Below are positions 45,026-57,260 of a stretch of DNA of 64,000 bases, one piece after another. Numbering within the stretch: the first letter of the stretch is position 1; every line of letters begins with the position of its first letter. The position numbers and the translations under genes were made by a program. The notes under the pieces are model-generated. The model saw only the letters and a program-made list of their open reading frames with translations. It did no database searches and was not told the DNA's origin. The stretch spans positions 493,353-557,352 of the forward strand of contig JXTC01000108.1 of the NCBI GenBank assembly GCA_002914845.1, given 5' to 3'. This DNA is from Trema orientale. Its lineage: Eukaryota > Streptophyta > Magnoliopsida > Rosales > Cannabaceae.

Positions 45026-46590
45026 AGAATCCCAACAAAGTGTGCTATGATGTTTCATGAAGAACTTTCTGACTTTGCTTCCCCTATGTCCCTAATAGTC
45101 ATCGACCGTGAGGCATGTGCACTTGGAGAAAAATGGAGTGAACGGTTAATGGCTTATTGATGGTCTTCATGAATTTACTAACTATTACTCCATCCACTCA
45201 GGCTCCATTTTACAGTTTATATACAAAGGAAATTCAGTATTCTCAATCCGTATATGTGATGCTTTTCGGTTCTGAGATTGAGTATCCAATTTATGGTCCA
45301 AAGTTTGAGGATCATAATGAGAAGGACATGTCAAATGATGATCCTAGAGCTGAAAATTTTGATTATAAACAACCGAAGTTTCGTGGTTCATTTTGCAAGC
45401 AAGAAGGAGATACCACCAGAGTTGATGATGATTGTGTTGAAAATTTGAATCTCAAACCTAACATTTCTCTTGGTTCATCTGAAAGAAAAGCCTTGAATGG
45501 AGGTTTAAAGCAAGAGTGTCCTGGAATAAGTCCTGAAACTGTACTCAATCGAAGGGAAAGGGGCAAGCTTAGAAAGCAATGCAGAAATGCTGTTGCCAAG
45601 GATCATCGAGGACCTTCTGAATTCTGGTACCGAACAAGAAGCATAAGCCGTGTAAAAGAAGAGGAGGAAGAGGTACAAGAATTGGGCAATGCCAATATTT
45701 CTCGGACATCTAAACCAAAGGAAAATACTAACAAGTCTCATTCGTGCGATTTGCCTGTGAAATGTGAAGAAGATAATGAAATGATTGTTCCAAGAAGTTT
45801 CTCTTACAGTAAATCAAGAAGACCATAGCTGTCCAAGGAAACTGAGAAGGCAGTTCGTGCTGTCTTTAGGCAATATTCAAAATCCTTCTTTCATAGTTGG
45901 ACTGGAGCTGGAAGATGTCCAACCACCTTTATTGCTACTCAAGCATTCGTGACGCTGATAAGCACGGTGGAACAGGGCCGCCCTTTCCAGTTGTGTAAAT
46001 TTACATTTATAGTCTCTGGTTTCGTCTTATGCAGTTTCTTTCAAGGATGTTTAAGCATGTGCCAGCACTATTAGAGTTTGTAGTTTCTACTTCTATGGGT
46101 TTTATAAGGATGTGATGATAAATGTTTTAAGTGATAGTACGTGTAAGACGTGTAATACTTATCTGGTGAGCTAGCTTATCATATGGACATCTGTCTTTTG
46201 AATTTCTTAAGGTTTTACATGTATATTATTCTTAAAGACACTAACTAACTTCAGTTTTGTTTGTTTGTTTATTTTTTTTTTAAGGATGTGCCTGCAGAAT
46301 TTGTAACAAGTCACAAGAAATGGTGTTCAGAAATGATCCAGCTTCAGGTTCACAATGAGAAAAAGAAGTGGCCTTTTTGGTGCTATTTCAAATATGAGAA
46401 TGAATCATGCACAGTTAAGAAAATGGTAAAGGATGAGGTCCATTTTCGACCGGTAAAAATTTGTATGGAGGAGATGTTTGTGTTCTTGAGCTGATCAGTA
46501 AGACGAAGGAATTCTGCTGAGAGTTTGGATATATTATGCATCTGATTATGAAGAAGCACCAAAAAAAAACGTGTCAAAGCAAAGTAACTT
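45026..46590 (+). pseudogene. B3-domain (VRN1/REM-like) gene, broken
   Basis: After an acceptor at 45024-45025 the first B3 half reads RIPTKCAMMFHEELSDFASP, LIVIDRE and GEKWSER, then hits a stop. The end of that domain reappears in another frame as SVYVMLFGSEIEYP (family pattern: ...V.IFD...SEIEYP). A long hydrophilic linker follows (about 45300-45825; RRERGKLRKQCRNAV, VKEEEEEVQELG), then a stop, then KETEKAVRAVFRQYSKSFF. The second B3 domain follows an acceptor at about 46285: DVPAEFVTSHKKWCSEMIQL, WPFWCYFKYEN and, in another frame, GGDVCVLELISKTKEF. VRN1-type proteins carry two B3 DNA-binding domains in this arrangement. Several frameshifts and stops make a full-length protein impossible. 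The start exon was not identified. Confidence 0.75.
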
Positions 46591-49407
46591 TGTGCGTTAT
46601 GTAGTTAAAAGATGCAGTTTATTATATCTTTTGCTTTTTGTGTTATGTTTATTTGTAAGGACTAAGGCTGACTGGACTAAGTTTGATATTAGCACTAAAT
46701 CTTAGTGGTTTCCTTTGGTTTTGAGGATCAGGGTTCAAAACATGTATGCAACTGCTACTTCCATGTACTTATCTTAACTTCTTAAATCGTTTTCTTTGTC
46801 GATATATGTATCACTTTATCTTCTACTGCAAATGTATAGCTAAATTGTTCTTTTACTTCTTTTTTTCTTTTCCCGCTAGAAGATGGTTCTTTTACTTGTA
46901 TGTGTACTATATGCACATGTAGATTTGTATAGCATATGATTATGAGTTTTCTCCTAGGCTTGTAGGCTGTTGTAGTCTAATTTTATCACAATATTGTGTT
47001 TTGGTCAGCTGTTATAGTACTAGTAGTTCAGCTTTAGGCTAATTTATTTGGGCTTTGTTTTAGTTGGACCTTGGGCTTTGGTAGTTTAGCTGTTATTTCT
47101 TGTAACATAGAGAATCTCTCCAACTCTACAAACTCTCTTTTTAGTGGGAAAAAAAAAAAAAAAGAGAAGAAGAAAAAAAATTAAAACTTCAACAAGAAGG
47201 AAGGGGCCATGCATATATGTCGGCATGCGCAACTCTCTATTCTCTACGTTGTATGGTTTTAATAAAAAGCAACGAAATATGTGTTTTATACCTCTAGATT
47301 ATCAACATAATAGTATAAATATTCTGAATGAAGTAAATTATATCGTGTTTATAAAATTTAGTACAGTAAGTAAACATCTCTACTATTCTTGAAAAAATAG
47401 TCATCTCGCTTATCAATTTTATAAAAGGTACCACATTATTTAACATACCATAACATCTCAATCAGTATATTTCATTACTTTATCATTATCAATCGAAGTT
47501 AATAATACTTAGTTTTAGGATTACTTGATTATGTATTTTCAATTGAAGTCAACTTAAAAGTATAGTATTCTTATATTTCATTTTATTTCCTTTTCCAAAT
47601 TATGAATCATTAGTTTTCGTTAGGTATATACAAATACAAGTTAAACACCCTTTTTTTCGAGATGACAAGTGATAAGAGTTGCTATAATTAAGAATCACTT
47701 ATTCGTTCTTTTTTCTGTCGTTTTCCCATCCATGATGTCTTATAACTTGTAACGGCATACTGAAAGGGTGAAATATCTGAACTACGTGTGCATATCGGAT
47801 ATCCTAGGCAAATGAAGCAATCATGGGATCCATTAACCTAATTTTGATGCCGCAAAAGACAACCTGCTTCTGTAGTGAAGCAAGATCTAGGTGTAAGGCA
47901 TGGCAAATTAATGGATTTGTTCGACTAACGATCTAAATCTTTCATCGAAGAAGAAGTGCGAAATGAATATAGAGTTCAACATAGCAGACTGAATTGGGGA
48001 TTGCAGGTTAAAGGTAGAAGAAAAGAAATGAGTACTTTTCGGACAATTTAATAGTACCTAATTGTTAAAAAACATTGAACAAAGTATACAGTGATGCAAC
48101 CTCAATTGGTATTTGGGAGATATATTATACAAATTGAAAAGGAAAAAATTGTTTGTATATAGATGTTACAACATTACTATCTGTTTTGGATAGACAGTGA
48201 CTCTGTCTCAATATTGCAACATCGACGAAAATATTTGACCTAGTATTTTTATATGTGTTTGATCGAATTCATGACTGTTATTTGATTGGATATTTGTTAA
48301 AATAACTGAGACTTTATTAGAAATATTTGTGATTAATATTTGTCTTGTAGGAAATTTAATTCTTAATATTTCTTTCTCTATTAGATGACTTTATTAAGGT
48401 TTGATCACTATTTTTTTATAGTATAAATCAATCAAAATTATTCAAATCTGATTCTAATCTTTCAGAATAATTGTTGAATTTATTTCACCTGATTTTATTG
48501 ACAGCTCGTGTTCTTCTTTAGGAAACAATCTTGTTTTGTGAAATTTGAAAAGTTTAAATTCTTTAGATATTCAAGTTTAGGTTTTGTTATCCTTGACTGA
48601 TCCATCTGCCTTTCAATCAACATTTATTTTGTTTGATACTTGTCCTACAGATTACCAAGTTAAGGAAGGCCTCAAGCACCTCTAAAAACCAGTTTAGATT
48701 TGAGTCTTAAGAGTGTCTTTCATGTATATTTGCCATTGGTGTAATCTATGATTTTATGTATTTAGACTAGGAGGGATTTCTCGTCGTGTGAATGTTTAGG
48801 GAGACACACATCAACGTCTTAGGGAGAAGGCCGATTCCAAGATTCTGGAAGGAGTTCAGAAGCTCGGGATCAACCCAAGTCGAGTGGTGCTCACTAAACG
48901 CATTAGTGAAAGAGTATTTACACATTGCAACATTTAAAAAATAGTCTTTTAACATGTATATGTCAATTCGTGTTTATACTCTATTGTGATCTTTACTAAT
49001 ACATTTATTCTATGGGTGTTGCCCCTTGAACGTAGATTAAAAGGGAGATAGTTGAACTACGTTAAAATGTCGGTGTCATTTTTTTGCTTTTTATTTTTAT
49101 ACTACTACCTCACATAAGTAATTGAAAAGTTAATTATATTTTAAATATATCCTATTTGAAAGTATTTAAGTAAATACGTACGTTTTTAAAAAACGATGTG
49201 TAAAATGACTTATAAACCCTTATCTAGGAGTGCTAGATATAGTGTCGAGCAACTTGACCCAAAAAAAAAAAAAGATATATAAGTGTTGAGCTCTAGACAA
49301 TGTGTCAAGAGTACTAGACAAAGTGTCAAGCGATATCGAGCCACTTGATAAGATTTCAAGTAACTTGACCTCTGTAGAACCAGATCTAGATCATTTGATG
49401 GGATAAG
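46591..49407. other. Intergenic DNA, no gene identified
   Basis: Mostly AT-rich. A more balanced stretch at 48590-48960 (for example gattccaagattctggaagg) might be an eroded retroelement or exon, but neither strand gives a motif I recognise. Poly-A and (GAA)n tracts lie near 47150-47190. Confidence 0.35.
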
Positions 49408-49554
49408 TGCTAAAGACTTTAGCTTTTTATATCACAATCAACTTAAAACTTAAAGAGGGTATTCACTGGAAAAAAAAAATGTGCTAAAGACTTCAGCTTT
49501 TTGTATCACAATCAACTTAAAACTTAAAGAGGGTATTCACTAGGAAAAAAAAAA
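49408..49554. repeat. 73-bp tandem duplication
   Basis: gtgctaaagactttagcttt ... gggtattcactggaaaaa at 49408 is repeated at 49481 with few changes (ttcagctttttgtatc versus ttagctttttatatc). The copies are nearly identical, so the duplication is recent. Confidence 0.9.
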
Positions 49555-49635
49555 AAATTATCAAAGACGGTGTATTTCCCAAAACACAATTTGGAAAATG
49601 TCTAGTACGCCAATGACCCCCTAAATTATATTTTT

Positions 49636-49935
49636 TTTAGAGAAATTTAGGTGGATGACTAATATTTTAAATTTGATTAAGTAAATGTCCACTTTTTAAA
49701 TTTTATAGCTAAATGTCCAGGTATATATATTTTTACACTTAGTAGACAAACATATCTACTAATTTTAGTTACTGTGCTGAAATGTACTAGGTATATACTT
49801 TTTTATACTTGGTATATAAAGTTTTATAGTTGGTATATAAGCATATATACCGGACATTTTGCTATAACATTTGACAAAGGGATATTTACTTAAATTGGGC
49901 CCAAAATTTGGTCATATTTCTATATGGCCCTTTTT
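49636..49935. mobile_element. Small TIR element (MITE)
   Basis: The left arm (ttgattaagtaaatgtccac ... tatagctaaatgtccagg) is the inverse of the right arm (ccggacattttgctataa ... gggatatttacttaaa). The core carries repeated ggtatatata and cttggtatata motifs. The outer boundaries are uncertain and no TSD was assigned. Confidence 0.65.
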
Positions 49936-50121
49936 TTAAACAAAAGTTAAAAGGAGAAAAGTACATGAACTCCCTATTTTTTTTTTAGCATATTTGGAGA
50001 GATGTCCAGTTTTTAATTTTTATCAGATTTATAGCCAATTAAAAATATACCTAAAAAAGGTAAAAACCATAATTAAAAAAAAGGGGTCGAAATCTGCTTA
50101 AAAGAAAAAGAAAAAAGAAAA

Positions 50122-50564
50122 GGGTTTATTACAAAAATCCAGGCCCAAAGTACCAAAATTTGAAAAATTCCGAATGGACTAATTTTTCTGAAAAATTCCG
50201 GTTTGATTTAGAAAAATATCACTTTTTAAAAGTATTATTAGAAAAATAACACTTTTAAAAAATATTTAGAAAAATATCATTTTTTTCAAAATTGGTATTT
50301 TTCCAATGGTACTCGAAGTAACCAGTTAGGTTAATTAGAGTAACTAATTCAGTTACTTGAAGTAACTGTTCAAGTAACCTCAGGTAACTCGACTAGCTAC
50401 CTTAAGTATCTCATCAATTAATAAAAAGTGGTATTTTTCTAAATATTTTTAAAAATGATATTTTTATAATTAAATCTGAGATTTTTCAGAATAATTTTAA
50501 ATTCGGGGATTTTTCAATTTTTTTAAAAAATTGCCATAAAAAATCAAATTTCCTCAAAAGAAAA
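50122..50564. mobile_element. Foldback element fragment (relative of 15961-16775)
   Basis: It begins gggtttattacaaaaatcc followed by aggcccaaagtacc, matching the left half of 15961-16775 through to aaaaatcaaatttcctc. The right half is missing. The MULE at 50565-52011 is inserted at its broken end. Confidence 0.7.
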
Positions 50565-50734
50565 GGGTTTTGGACACTTATACCTATTTTTCAAAAAATA
50601 ATACCAAATTTACGACCTTTCAAAAATAATAAAAATCCGTACGACCTTTTTATGGTATTTTTCTAAATACTTTGAAAGTTAGAAAATGTGGTGGCATTTT
50701 AGTAAATAAGTCATCTTTTTTTTTAATAGGAAAC

Positions 50735-51430
50735 TACAAAGGTTTCTTGGAAACCAATTTGGTTTAATTTGGTTTCCTATTAGCGGAATAGTTATGTAAG
50801 TAAGTAAATTACAGGAAACTGCAAAAGTTTCCTGTGAACTAGTTTAGTTTCCTTTAGCCGAAAGTCCTGTACGTAAGTAAATCACAGGAAAGTACAAAGG
50901 TTTCCTGGAAACCATTTTGGTTTCTTTTAGCCGAATATCCTGTACGTAAGTAAATTACATGAAATCATGAACATTTCTGGAAAATCATTGTGGTTTTCTT
51001 TTTGCAGAATGTCTTATAGCTAAATAAATCACAGGAAACCATCGTGGTTTTCGAATATCTTGTACGTAAGTAATTCACATGAAACCATGAACATTTCTGA
51101 GAAACCATTGTAGTTTCTTTTTTGCAGAATGTCCTGTAGCTAAATAAATTATAAAAAACCATCGTGGTTTCTTTTTAGCAGATTGCCCTGTAGCTAAGTA
51201 AATCACAGGAAACCATAAAAATTTCCTAAAAACTATTGTGGTTTCTTTTTTAATAACAGTCAACTACACATTAGTTTCCTGGAAACTACGAAGGTTTCCT
51301 GGAAATCATTGTGGTTTCTTTTAGCAGAATGCCCTGTAGCTAAGTAAATCACAGGAAACCAAGAAAGTTTCACAGAAACTATCGCAGTTTCTATTTTGCA
51401 GAATGCCTTGTAGCTAAGTAAATCATATGA
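50735..51430 (+). repeat. Subterminal palindromic repeat array of MULE copy 1
   Basis: About ten imperfect units of roughly 65-75 bp. A unit reads gcagaatgtcctgtagct, aagtaaatcacaggaaac, then ggtttcctggaaacca. Each contains a short inverted repeat (GGTTTCC/GGAAACC). The short open frames in it are by-products of the repeat. Confidence 0.88.
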
Positions 51431-51439
51431 AACCACGAT

Positions 51440-51900
51440 TAGCAATCTTCTCAATCATAAGAAATGACCCATACAAATTTAAACCCAAAATTGAAAATAA
51501 AACCAAAGCTTGAAGTTGCTGAAACCAATACATCCATAACCGAAGGAGCACCGTGAGATGTTGTGAGTGAAGAAAGTAGACGAGAACCCATCTAGATTGT
51601 CTTCTCTCTTTGACTTTTCTTTTCCTTTTAAACCAGGACTAGGACCACTGAGAATGATCATGGAGCTTCTTCGCGAACTGGACCACCACATCGAATTAGA
51701 GTGGCTCCGCCTGAGCAAAGATTGTTGAGATGACAGTAGAAATGATAGAAGGGGTTTGTATAGTGGGCTGAGAAATTAGAAATTTCTGGCCTATGGAGCA
51801 GAATAATTTTTTTGGAGAGAGACATTGAAATCCTCTTTCGACGTGGTGTGAGGGAAGAAGCTACTGTGCAGTTTTTAGTTTAGCTGGTTGTGATATTTAA
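51440..51900. other. Internal cargo of MULE copy 1, origin unknown
   Basis: A segment richer in G and C, absent from the partner MULE. On the minus strand a piece reads STVISTIFAQAEPL and, after a stop, FDVVVQFAKKLHDHSQ, which looks like former coding sequence. I cannot assign a family. Confidence 0.4.
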
Positions 51901-52020
51901 AAAAAAGAAAAAGAAAAAGAAAAAAAAAAGATCGTATAAAAGTATGTTGAATGTCAGGGACCGTATTTTTGGAATTTTTTCTTGAAAGGTAGTGGTGGGT
52001 GTCATTTTCCCAAAAGAAAA

Positions 52021-52819
52021 AGAAAAACAAGGTTATTAGCTCCAACTTCCTCAATGGAAATATGGGTCTTGGCCCACCCATCGCGGGTCAGCACGCCCTG
52101 GCCAACCCAACATCTAGTCGTGGGTTAGAGCTGGGCTTTCAATTTTATTTACGTGGGCTGGGGCAGCCCAACCATTAGATGACTCCTCCTTACTGGTCAA
52201 GTATCTAGCTGTATGGCTATTCAATGTTTAGAAAACGCGGTGTCGTATGAAAAAGGACATATTTTGTAGTCGTATTGCTTTTCTTTGATTACGAAAAAGA
52301 ACAAAGTGAAATTAACCAATATTAGAAGTCCCTACGCCTATAAGGACACATACTTGTCGTATGCAAAAAGGTATAAATTAGGGGTTCTGTACTCGTGTAA
52401 AAAAAATGGCACTTGTTGTGTGATTCTAATGTGTACATTTTTTTAATGAAAAGTTTAGCCAAGGTTATCTAACTCATATATACAATATAATTTTTGGGAA
52501 AACCAATGGATAACTAATTTTGGAGAAAAAAAAACAATAAATAATAAGTCGAAACGTTTACATTATACATGTGTGTATATATTTATATATAAATTATCTG
52601 ATCAGATTTGATATAATTAATTATAATTGTTGGATTGTTAAAATTAATTTACTTAATAAAAAAAATACAACTTTTAAGCATGAAACCACCTCTCCCAAAA
52701 ATAAAAATTTAAAAAGAAAAAAAACTAGTAACAATATAAACAATTAATAAGAAGAAATACAGCAACAATATTAATATTTACTTTTAAGCTTTACAAACGA
52801 TCTTATAGGTAATTAAGAA

Positions 52820-52823
<4 letters not shown>
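52021..52823. other. Intergenic DNA between MULE copy 1 and the zinc-finger gene
   Basis: A short GC-richer start (catcgcgggtcagcacgcc ...) then AT-rich DNA. It would include the 3' UTR and terminator of the minus-strand zinc-finger gene. No further gene was seen. Confidence 0.4.

Positions 52824-52875
<52 letters not shown>
52824..52875. repeat. (AT)n microsatellite
   Basis: About 25 AT units ending two bases before the zinc-finger stop codon, so it lies in or next to the 3' UTR. Confidence 0.95.
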
Positions 52876-52877
<2 letters not shown>

Positions 52878-52878
<1 letters not shown>

Positions 52879-53269
52879 TAAGAGGTGTGAGAGGGTGCAA
52901 GCCTCAGTTGAAGATCAAGATCGATATCATCGGTTCCTTCATTTGCTGGGGTAACAGTAGTGGGATGGCTGATAGTTTCTCCAGCAGCTTCAGCGGTGGC
53001 GGTCGTGGTGGACCCACTAGAAGAATAAAAATCGGACGGCCCTGATGAGCTCATGGCTTGCATGGGGATAGTTTGGCCAAAGTCGTAGGGTTGAAAATGA
53101 AGATGCTGATAATTAGGAGGAAGATAGTACTGAACACGGTGATATAACTGTGAGAGTTTTGCTAACTTCCTTTCGGTCTTATGCGCGTTCTGGTGACCGC
53201 CCAATGCTTGAGAATTCCCAAACTCCTGGCTACAGAACTCACACCTGAATCTTCTGCTATGATCAATAC

Positions 53270-53314
<45 letters not shown>

Positions 53315-53519
53315 GACTAGTAGTGTTACGTGGGACTAATAGTGGAGGTGGCATGCTACCATTGGCTGGCATTTCCGCAACTTCTTCGTCATCAGTACAG
53401 CCAGAACTCATCATCACTGTAAAACCAAACAACTTTACTACNGGTTTTTTCTTACCATTAATATTATGATCATGAGAGCTTGAGGAGGAAATATTATTGT
53501 CTGGTGAACAAATATTCAT
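52878..53519 (-). CDS. Single C2H2 zinc-finger protein with EAR motif (ZFP6/ZFP5-like)
   Basis: A 213-residue, intronless gene. After a Ser-rich N-terminus comes VVKLFGFTV (residues 27-35), a motif found in the ZFP5/ZFP6/GIS group. A run of 14 Asn (about 70-83) precedes the zinc finger [10 protein letters not shown] / [13 protein letters not shown]: Cys93, Cys96, His109 and His113 with the plant QALGGH core. The C-terminus has LDLQLRL (201-207), an EAR repression motif. Such proteins bind DNA and repress or regulate genes in the nucleus; relatives control trichome and root-hair formation through gibberellin and cytokinin, which is inference here. One base (53442) is undetermined, but the codon is CCN and encodes Pro whatever it is. 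It lies between two inverted MULEs. No sign of decay. Confidence 0.9.
53273..53314. repeat. (ATT)n trinucleotide repeat in the zinc-finger CDS
   Basis: Uninterrupted ATT units on the plus strand are AAT (Asn) codons in the gene. Nearly pure codon usage suggests a young, length-variable repeat. Confidence 0.9.
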
Positions 53520-53605
53520 GTCGTTTTCTTATATCAACGGGTGATTTTGGGCAATCTATGTAGTACTAGTACCGATGCAGATCAGAAGCCTTTAAAGTGT
53601 AAGGG

Positions 53606-53613
53606 TATATATA
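53606..53613 (-). promoter_or_regulatory. TATA box of the zinc-finger gene
   Basis: TATATATA in the context CTCTATATATACCC on the minus strand, 87 bp before the ATG. The spacing predicts a transcription start near 53575-53580 and a 5' UTR of about 55-60 bases. Confidence 0.65.
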
Positions 53614-53619
53614 GAGTGA

Positions 53620-56600
53620 TGAGAGATAAGTGGATGATCAAAGAGTGTGGCACTTTTATGTGATAGCGACACTAAGTTTATGTTTGGTAGGAAAGAAAGT
53701 AGGAGAGAAGGAAAATGTATATGGTAGAAATTAGGAAAGTATTTTTTGTTTATAATTATTTGGTATATAGAGAAGAAATTTAATTACTTTGTTTCAAAAT
53801 TATTATTTTACTCTCTTTATTAAAATTTTAAAATTAGTATATAAAGTTATTTCAGTTAATTTACTTTCACACATTAGTAAATAACTTTTCAATCTTATTT
53901 TCTCTTTATTATTTGAGAGAAAAATTTTTATGTAAGATCTACCCATTTTTTCTTTTTTTTTTTTCTCCTCCTTTCCTACCAAATAATTTTTTATTTTTCC
54001 TCCACTTTTCTCCCTTATTCTTTCTTTCCTCTCCTTTTTCTCTCTTGCCAAATATAGCCTAAAGCTAGCGCTCTATGGAGCCCGCTAGGTCAATGACTTA
54101 TCACTTGTATTACAATAAAATTGTTTTAAGAAAATTGTAAAATCTACAAGTTTTGGCATATTCACAAATCGTGGCAGCAGCTTGTGGATGGCTAGAGGCC
54201 TGTCTATGGACCTCACATAGCCTCATTCTTGACACGTGTAAGAAACCATCATTTTTAGAATTTGTCTTAGTTTAATAATTTTTGGAGATGAGTTTAAATT
54301 GTTACAATTTGGAATATTGACATTATTTGGAAGAAAAAAAAAAGATTGATCGTAAAGAGTGTATGGACAACTAATATGCATTATTTGGTGAAATTAGAGT
54401 TTGGTTTTTACTGTTTTGATACTTATCAAATAGGTGATTAAAATATTATGTGGATTATTTGAGTTAATTAGGCAAATTGAATGAGGCAAACCTTTGATTT
54501 TTTTAGTATGTTTTTATTTAGAACTATAAATAAAGTGTTTTATTGTCGTAATTATAAACTTGTGTTCATGAATTATTGTTTTAAAGAACATAGGATTTCA
54601 ATCAGAATTATATTTGCACATAAGATTGAATTTATTGAAGGAAAATAGTTTATGCCAAAGTATTTATGTTTCTAGAATTATAATTATCCTTTCAATTAAT
54701 GATTTTGTCTAATAATTGTATTTTACCAAAATAACGATCAATAATATGATATTACTATTAAATGTGTTAACATAAAACGAGCAAAGTGTTATTATACTAT
54801 CAAAGTGAATCGTAAGTGCACCTAGGAAATATGTTCTGAAACTCTCTCTAATTACTATGTAATGTAGACCAATCTGGTACGCATGAGTTGTATGTGAACA
54901 TTATTCAATATGGACCTAGCTAGCTAAAAGGGTCCATCAGTAATACCCATAAGTGTCAAGTGTGGTAGATTTAAATCCTAGTATAGAGGTTAAATATATT
55001 ATATTCAGACCAAGTAATAAGGGTTACTAGATAATGCCTATAGTCACTAAGACCTATTGAGAAGTATATTTCGAATTTAAATCATGTTTTTGACTAAATG
55101 AGATTTGAAACTTATTTCCTTTAATGTTAAATTGTTTATCAGTTAGCTTTATTAGATTATTTTGGAAAAATACTGCATTCTAAAAAGTAAACTTGTTATT
55201 AAAAATAGTTTACTGAACTATTTGATTTGCACATATATGGCTGATGCAATTGGTTACTTTTTCTTTTTCTAGCTCACATTTTTATTAATTTTTCTATTAC
55301 ATTTTGAGGCTCGTGAGCAAAGTATTGACCAAAGGAGAAATTGTTTGTTAATACTTTTGATTGTATTAGGATTAGTGATTTGATGAGAGGAATATTGAGA
55401 AAATATAAAGATAAGAAAAAGTCGTTTAATTGATACAAATATTTTTTCCTTACATCTTACAATTAGCAATATTTAGCGAGCAATGTAATGAGGGACTATA
55501 CCCACAATGACTGTCAATTTAACATTACATGATTCTAATTAATAAATTTGATCATACATAAACTTCACCTGACATGTAATCATAATTAGCTAATAACAAA
55601 CTGACATATCATATAGTATTAGGTTTATTGCATTTTTGCGAATAGTTGAACAATTCAAGAGATCTATTAGGTTTTAAATGATTTACAAAGAACTTTTTAA
55701 AGACTTTTCTTTCTTCATAAGATTGACTGTTTCTCATATCTATATTCCCATATCTATAGGACTTTGCCTTAGGTTTATGTGGCACACCTCCTCTAAATTG
55801 GGGCGTAACAATAACCTGATCTAATCTTGGAGCACCACAATTATGGTGTTAACTAAAACTGCCTAATTTTTCAAACTTTTCAATTATCCCTGTTTCCGTA
55901 TTTGGTCTCTCAATAATTCGAAAGTACATGCTAGACAAATCAAGAAGTTGGCCGAAACTGTTTGGTACGCACCAAACCGAAAAAATTCTATATATGCCTT
56001 GAAATATTGGGCATGATTAAAACGTGATTGTCGGCCACTATAATATACCCCAAAAGTATTTTCTTTTCTCCCTGTGCAAATGGACAAGAACAAAACCATT
56101 TATAGGCAAAACCATATTTTTAAGGTCACTTTATCAAAATAATTTTTTAACAGCCATCGTAATTGGAACGATTTTTGGTCATAAATTATTGACCAAATAA
56201 TCACTTTAATTAAATTTTAATTAGGTTAATTTATTTATGTATGATTTTTTTTTTAAAAAAAAATCACTTTAATTATGATTCAGTCATAAATAAAGTAATT
56301 ATTTTTCAAAAAAAATATTCCAAAAATGTAATTTCGGTCCAAATTGTCCTAGTTTCGTCCAAATCTCACACTCTTTCTCTACGATGGGCCTCTCAGCAAA
56401 ACGACAACTAATTAATTTGGCTTTTATATTTGGCTACTAGACTCACTTGACTTGACCACAGAACAAAGACTCACGCTTGATGGACCTTCCATTCTAGAGC
56501 ACATAAAAGAGTCGATAGTGACACTAGACCACACAAAATCTACTGTAACACTAGATATATGCATATATATAATAACCTTAAAATAAAAATTAACAAGTTT

Positions 56601-57260
56601 GAATTAGGCATTTCTATTCTCAATTTTCGGGTATATATTAGTGTGGAACACAAAAGAAGGGAGAAAATAATAAACTATGCCTCTTATAATAAACTATGCA
56701 ATATACGCATGGTAATAGTGAATATTTTTTCAACGGTCAAATTTCTATAGACTTTTACTAATCGAGAATGCCTCGTATGATCTATATAGATCCGGAGATG
56801 TCCTACACTCTGAGGGGTTTAACTGTTCCTTTCCTAATAATTTTGTCCTTTTTTTTTGCTTTTATTGTGCATTATTAGGTTGAACTATAGTACAATTATA
56901 TCACATTGGACAGTAGACGTGATGTTATTAAGACTTTCTAGGCTCCAAGCCACTCCAGGGGAGGGGAGGAAGGAAAAAAGACAAAAGATAAATGTAGCTT
57001 TGTTGTTGCCGGAAACGAGAGAGCACCAGAAGTCAAAAGAGAAGAATAGGAAGCAATTGTTAAGTAGGGGCCGGATTCGACACACAGAGAGAATGACACG
57101 TTCAAATATGGTAATTACATTGGATTTTTTTTTGTTCTATATTTCCTTTTTTAGTGATCAAGAGATAAAGCCAAACTCCCCCCAAAAAAATTTGGTGAAA
57201 AAAAAAGGACCTTAGATTTAATTTTGTTGGAGACAAGACCGATCTTCTAGAGTATAGGAT
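53620..57260. other. Intergenic DNA, no gene identified
   Basis: AT-rich. A poly-pyrimidine tract (about 53930-54050) produces a Lys/Glu-rich minus-strand frame that is not a gene. A frame at 55884-56099 on the minus strand has balanced composition but no recognisable domain. Nothing else was seen. Confidence 0.35.

Larger units (their letters stand above)
50565..52011 (+). mobile_element. Mutator-like element, copy 1 (1,447 bp)
   Basis: Perfect 9-bp TSD AAAAGAAAA at 50556-50564 and 52012-52020. The left terminus is GGGTTTTGGACACTTATACC and the right, reversed, is GGGAAAATGACACCCACCAC. The two TIRs align over about 50 bp with differences. A subterminal repeat array occupies the left half. 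The right half (51440-51900) is more balanced in composition and unlike the partner element at 58309-59883. No transposase was seen, so it is non-autonomous. Confidence 0.93.

Noticed and set aside
48767..48960. Possible exon or retroelement piece
   Set aside because: More balanced composition than its surroundings, but neither strand translates to a known domain and no LTR or TSD was found.
53803..54051. Lys/Glu-rich minus-strand protein
   Set aside because: It is the reverse of a poly-pyrimidine tract; low complexity, no domain.
55884..56099. Minus-strand frame of 71 codons
   Set aside because: Balanced composition but no recognisable motif, no promoter context and no extension into neighbouring exons.
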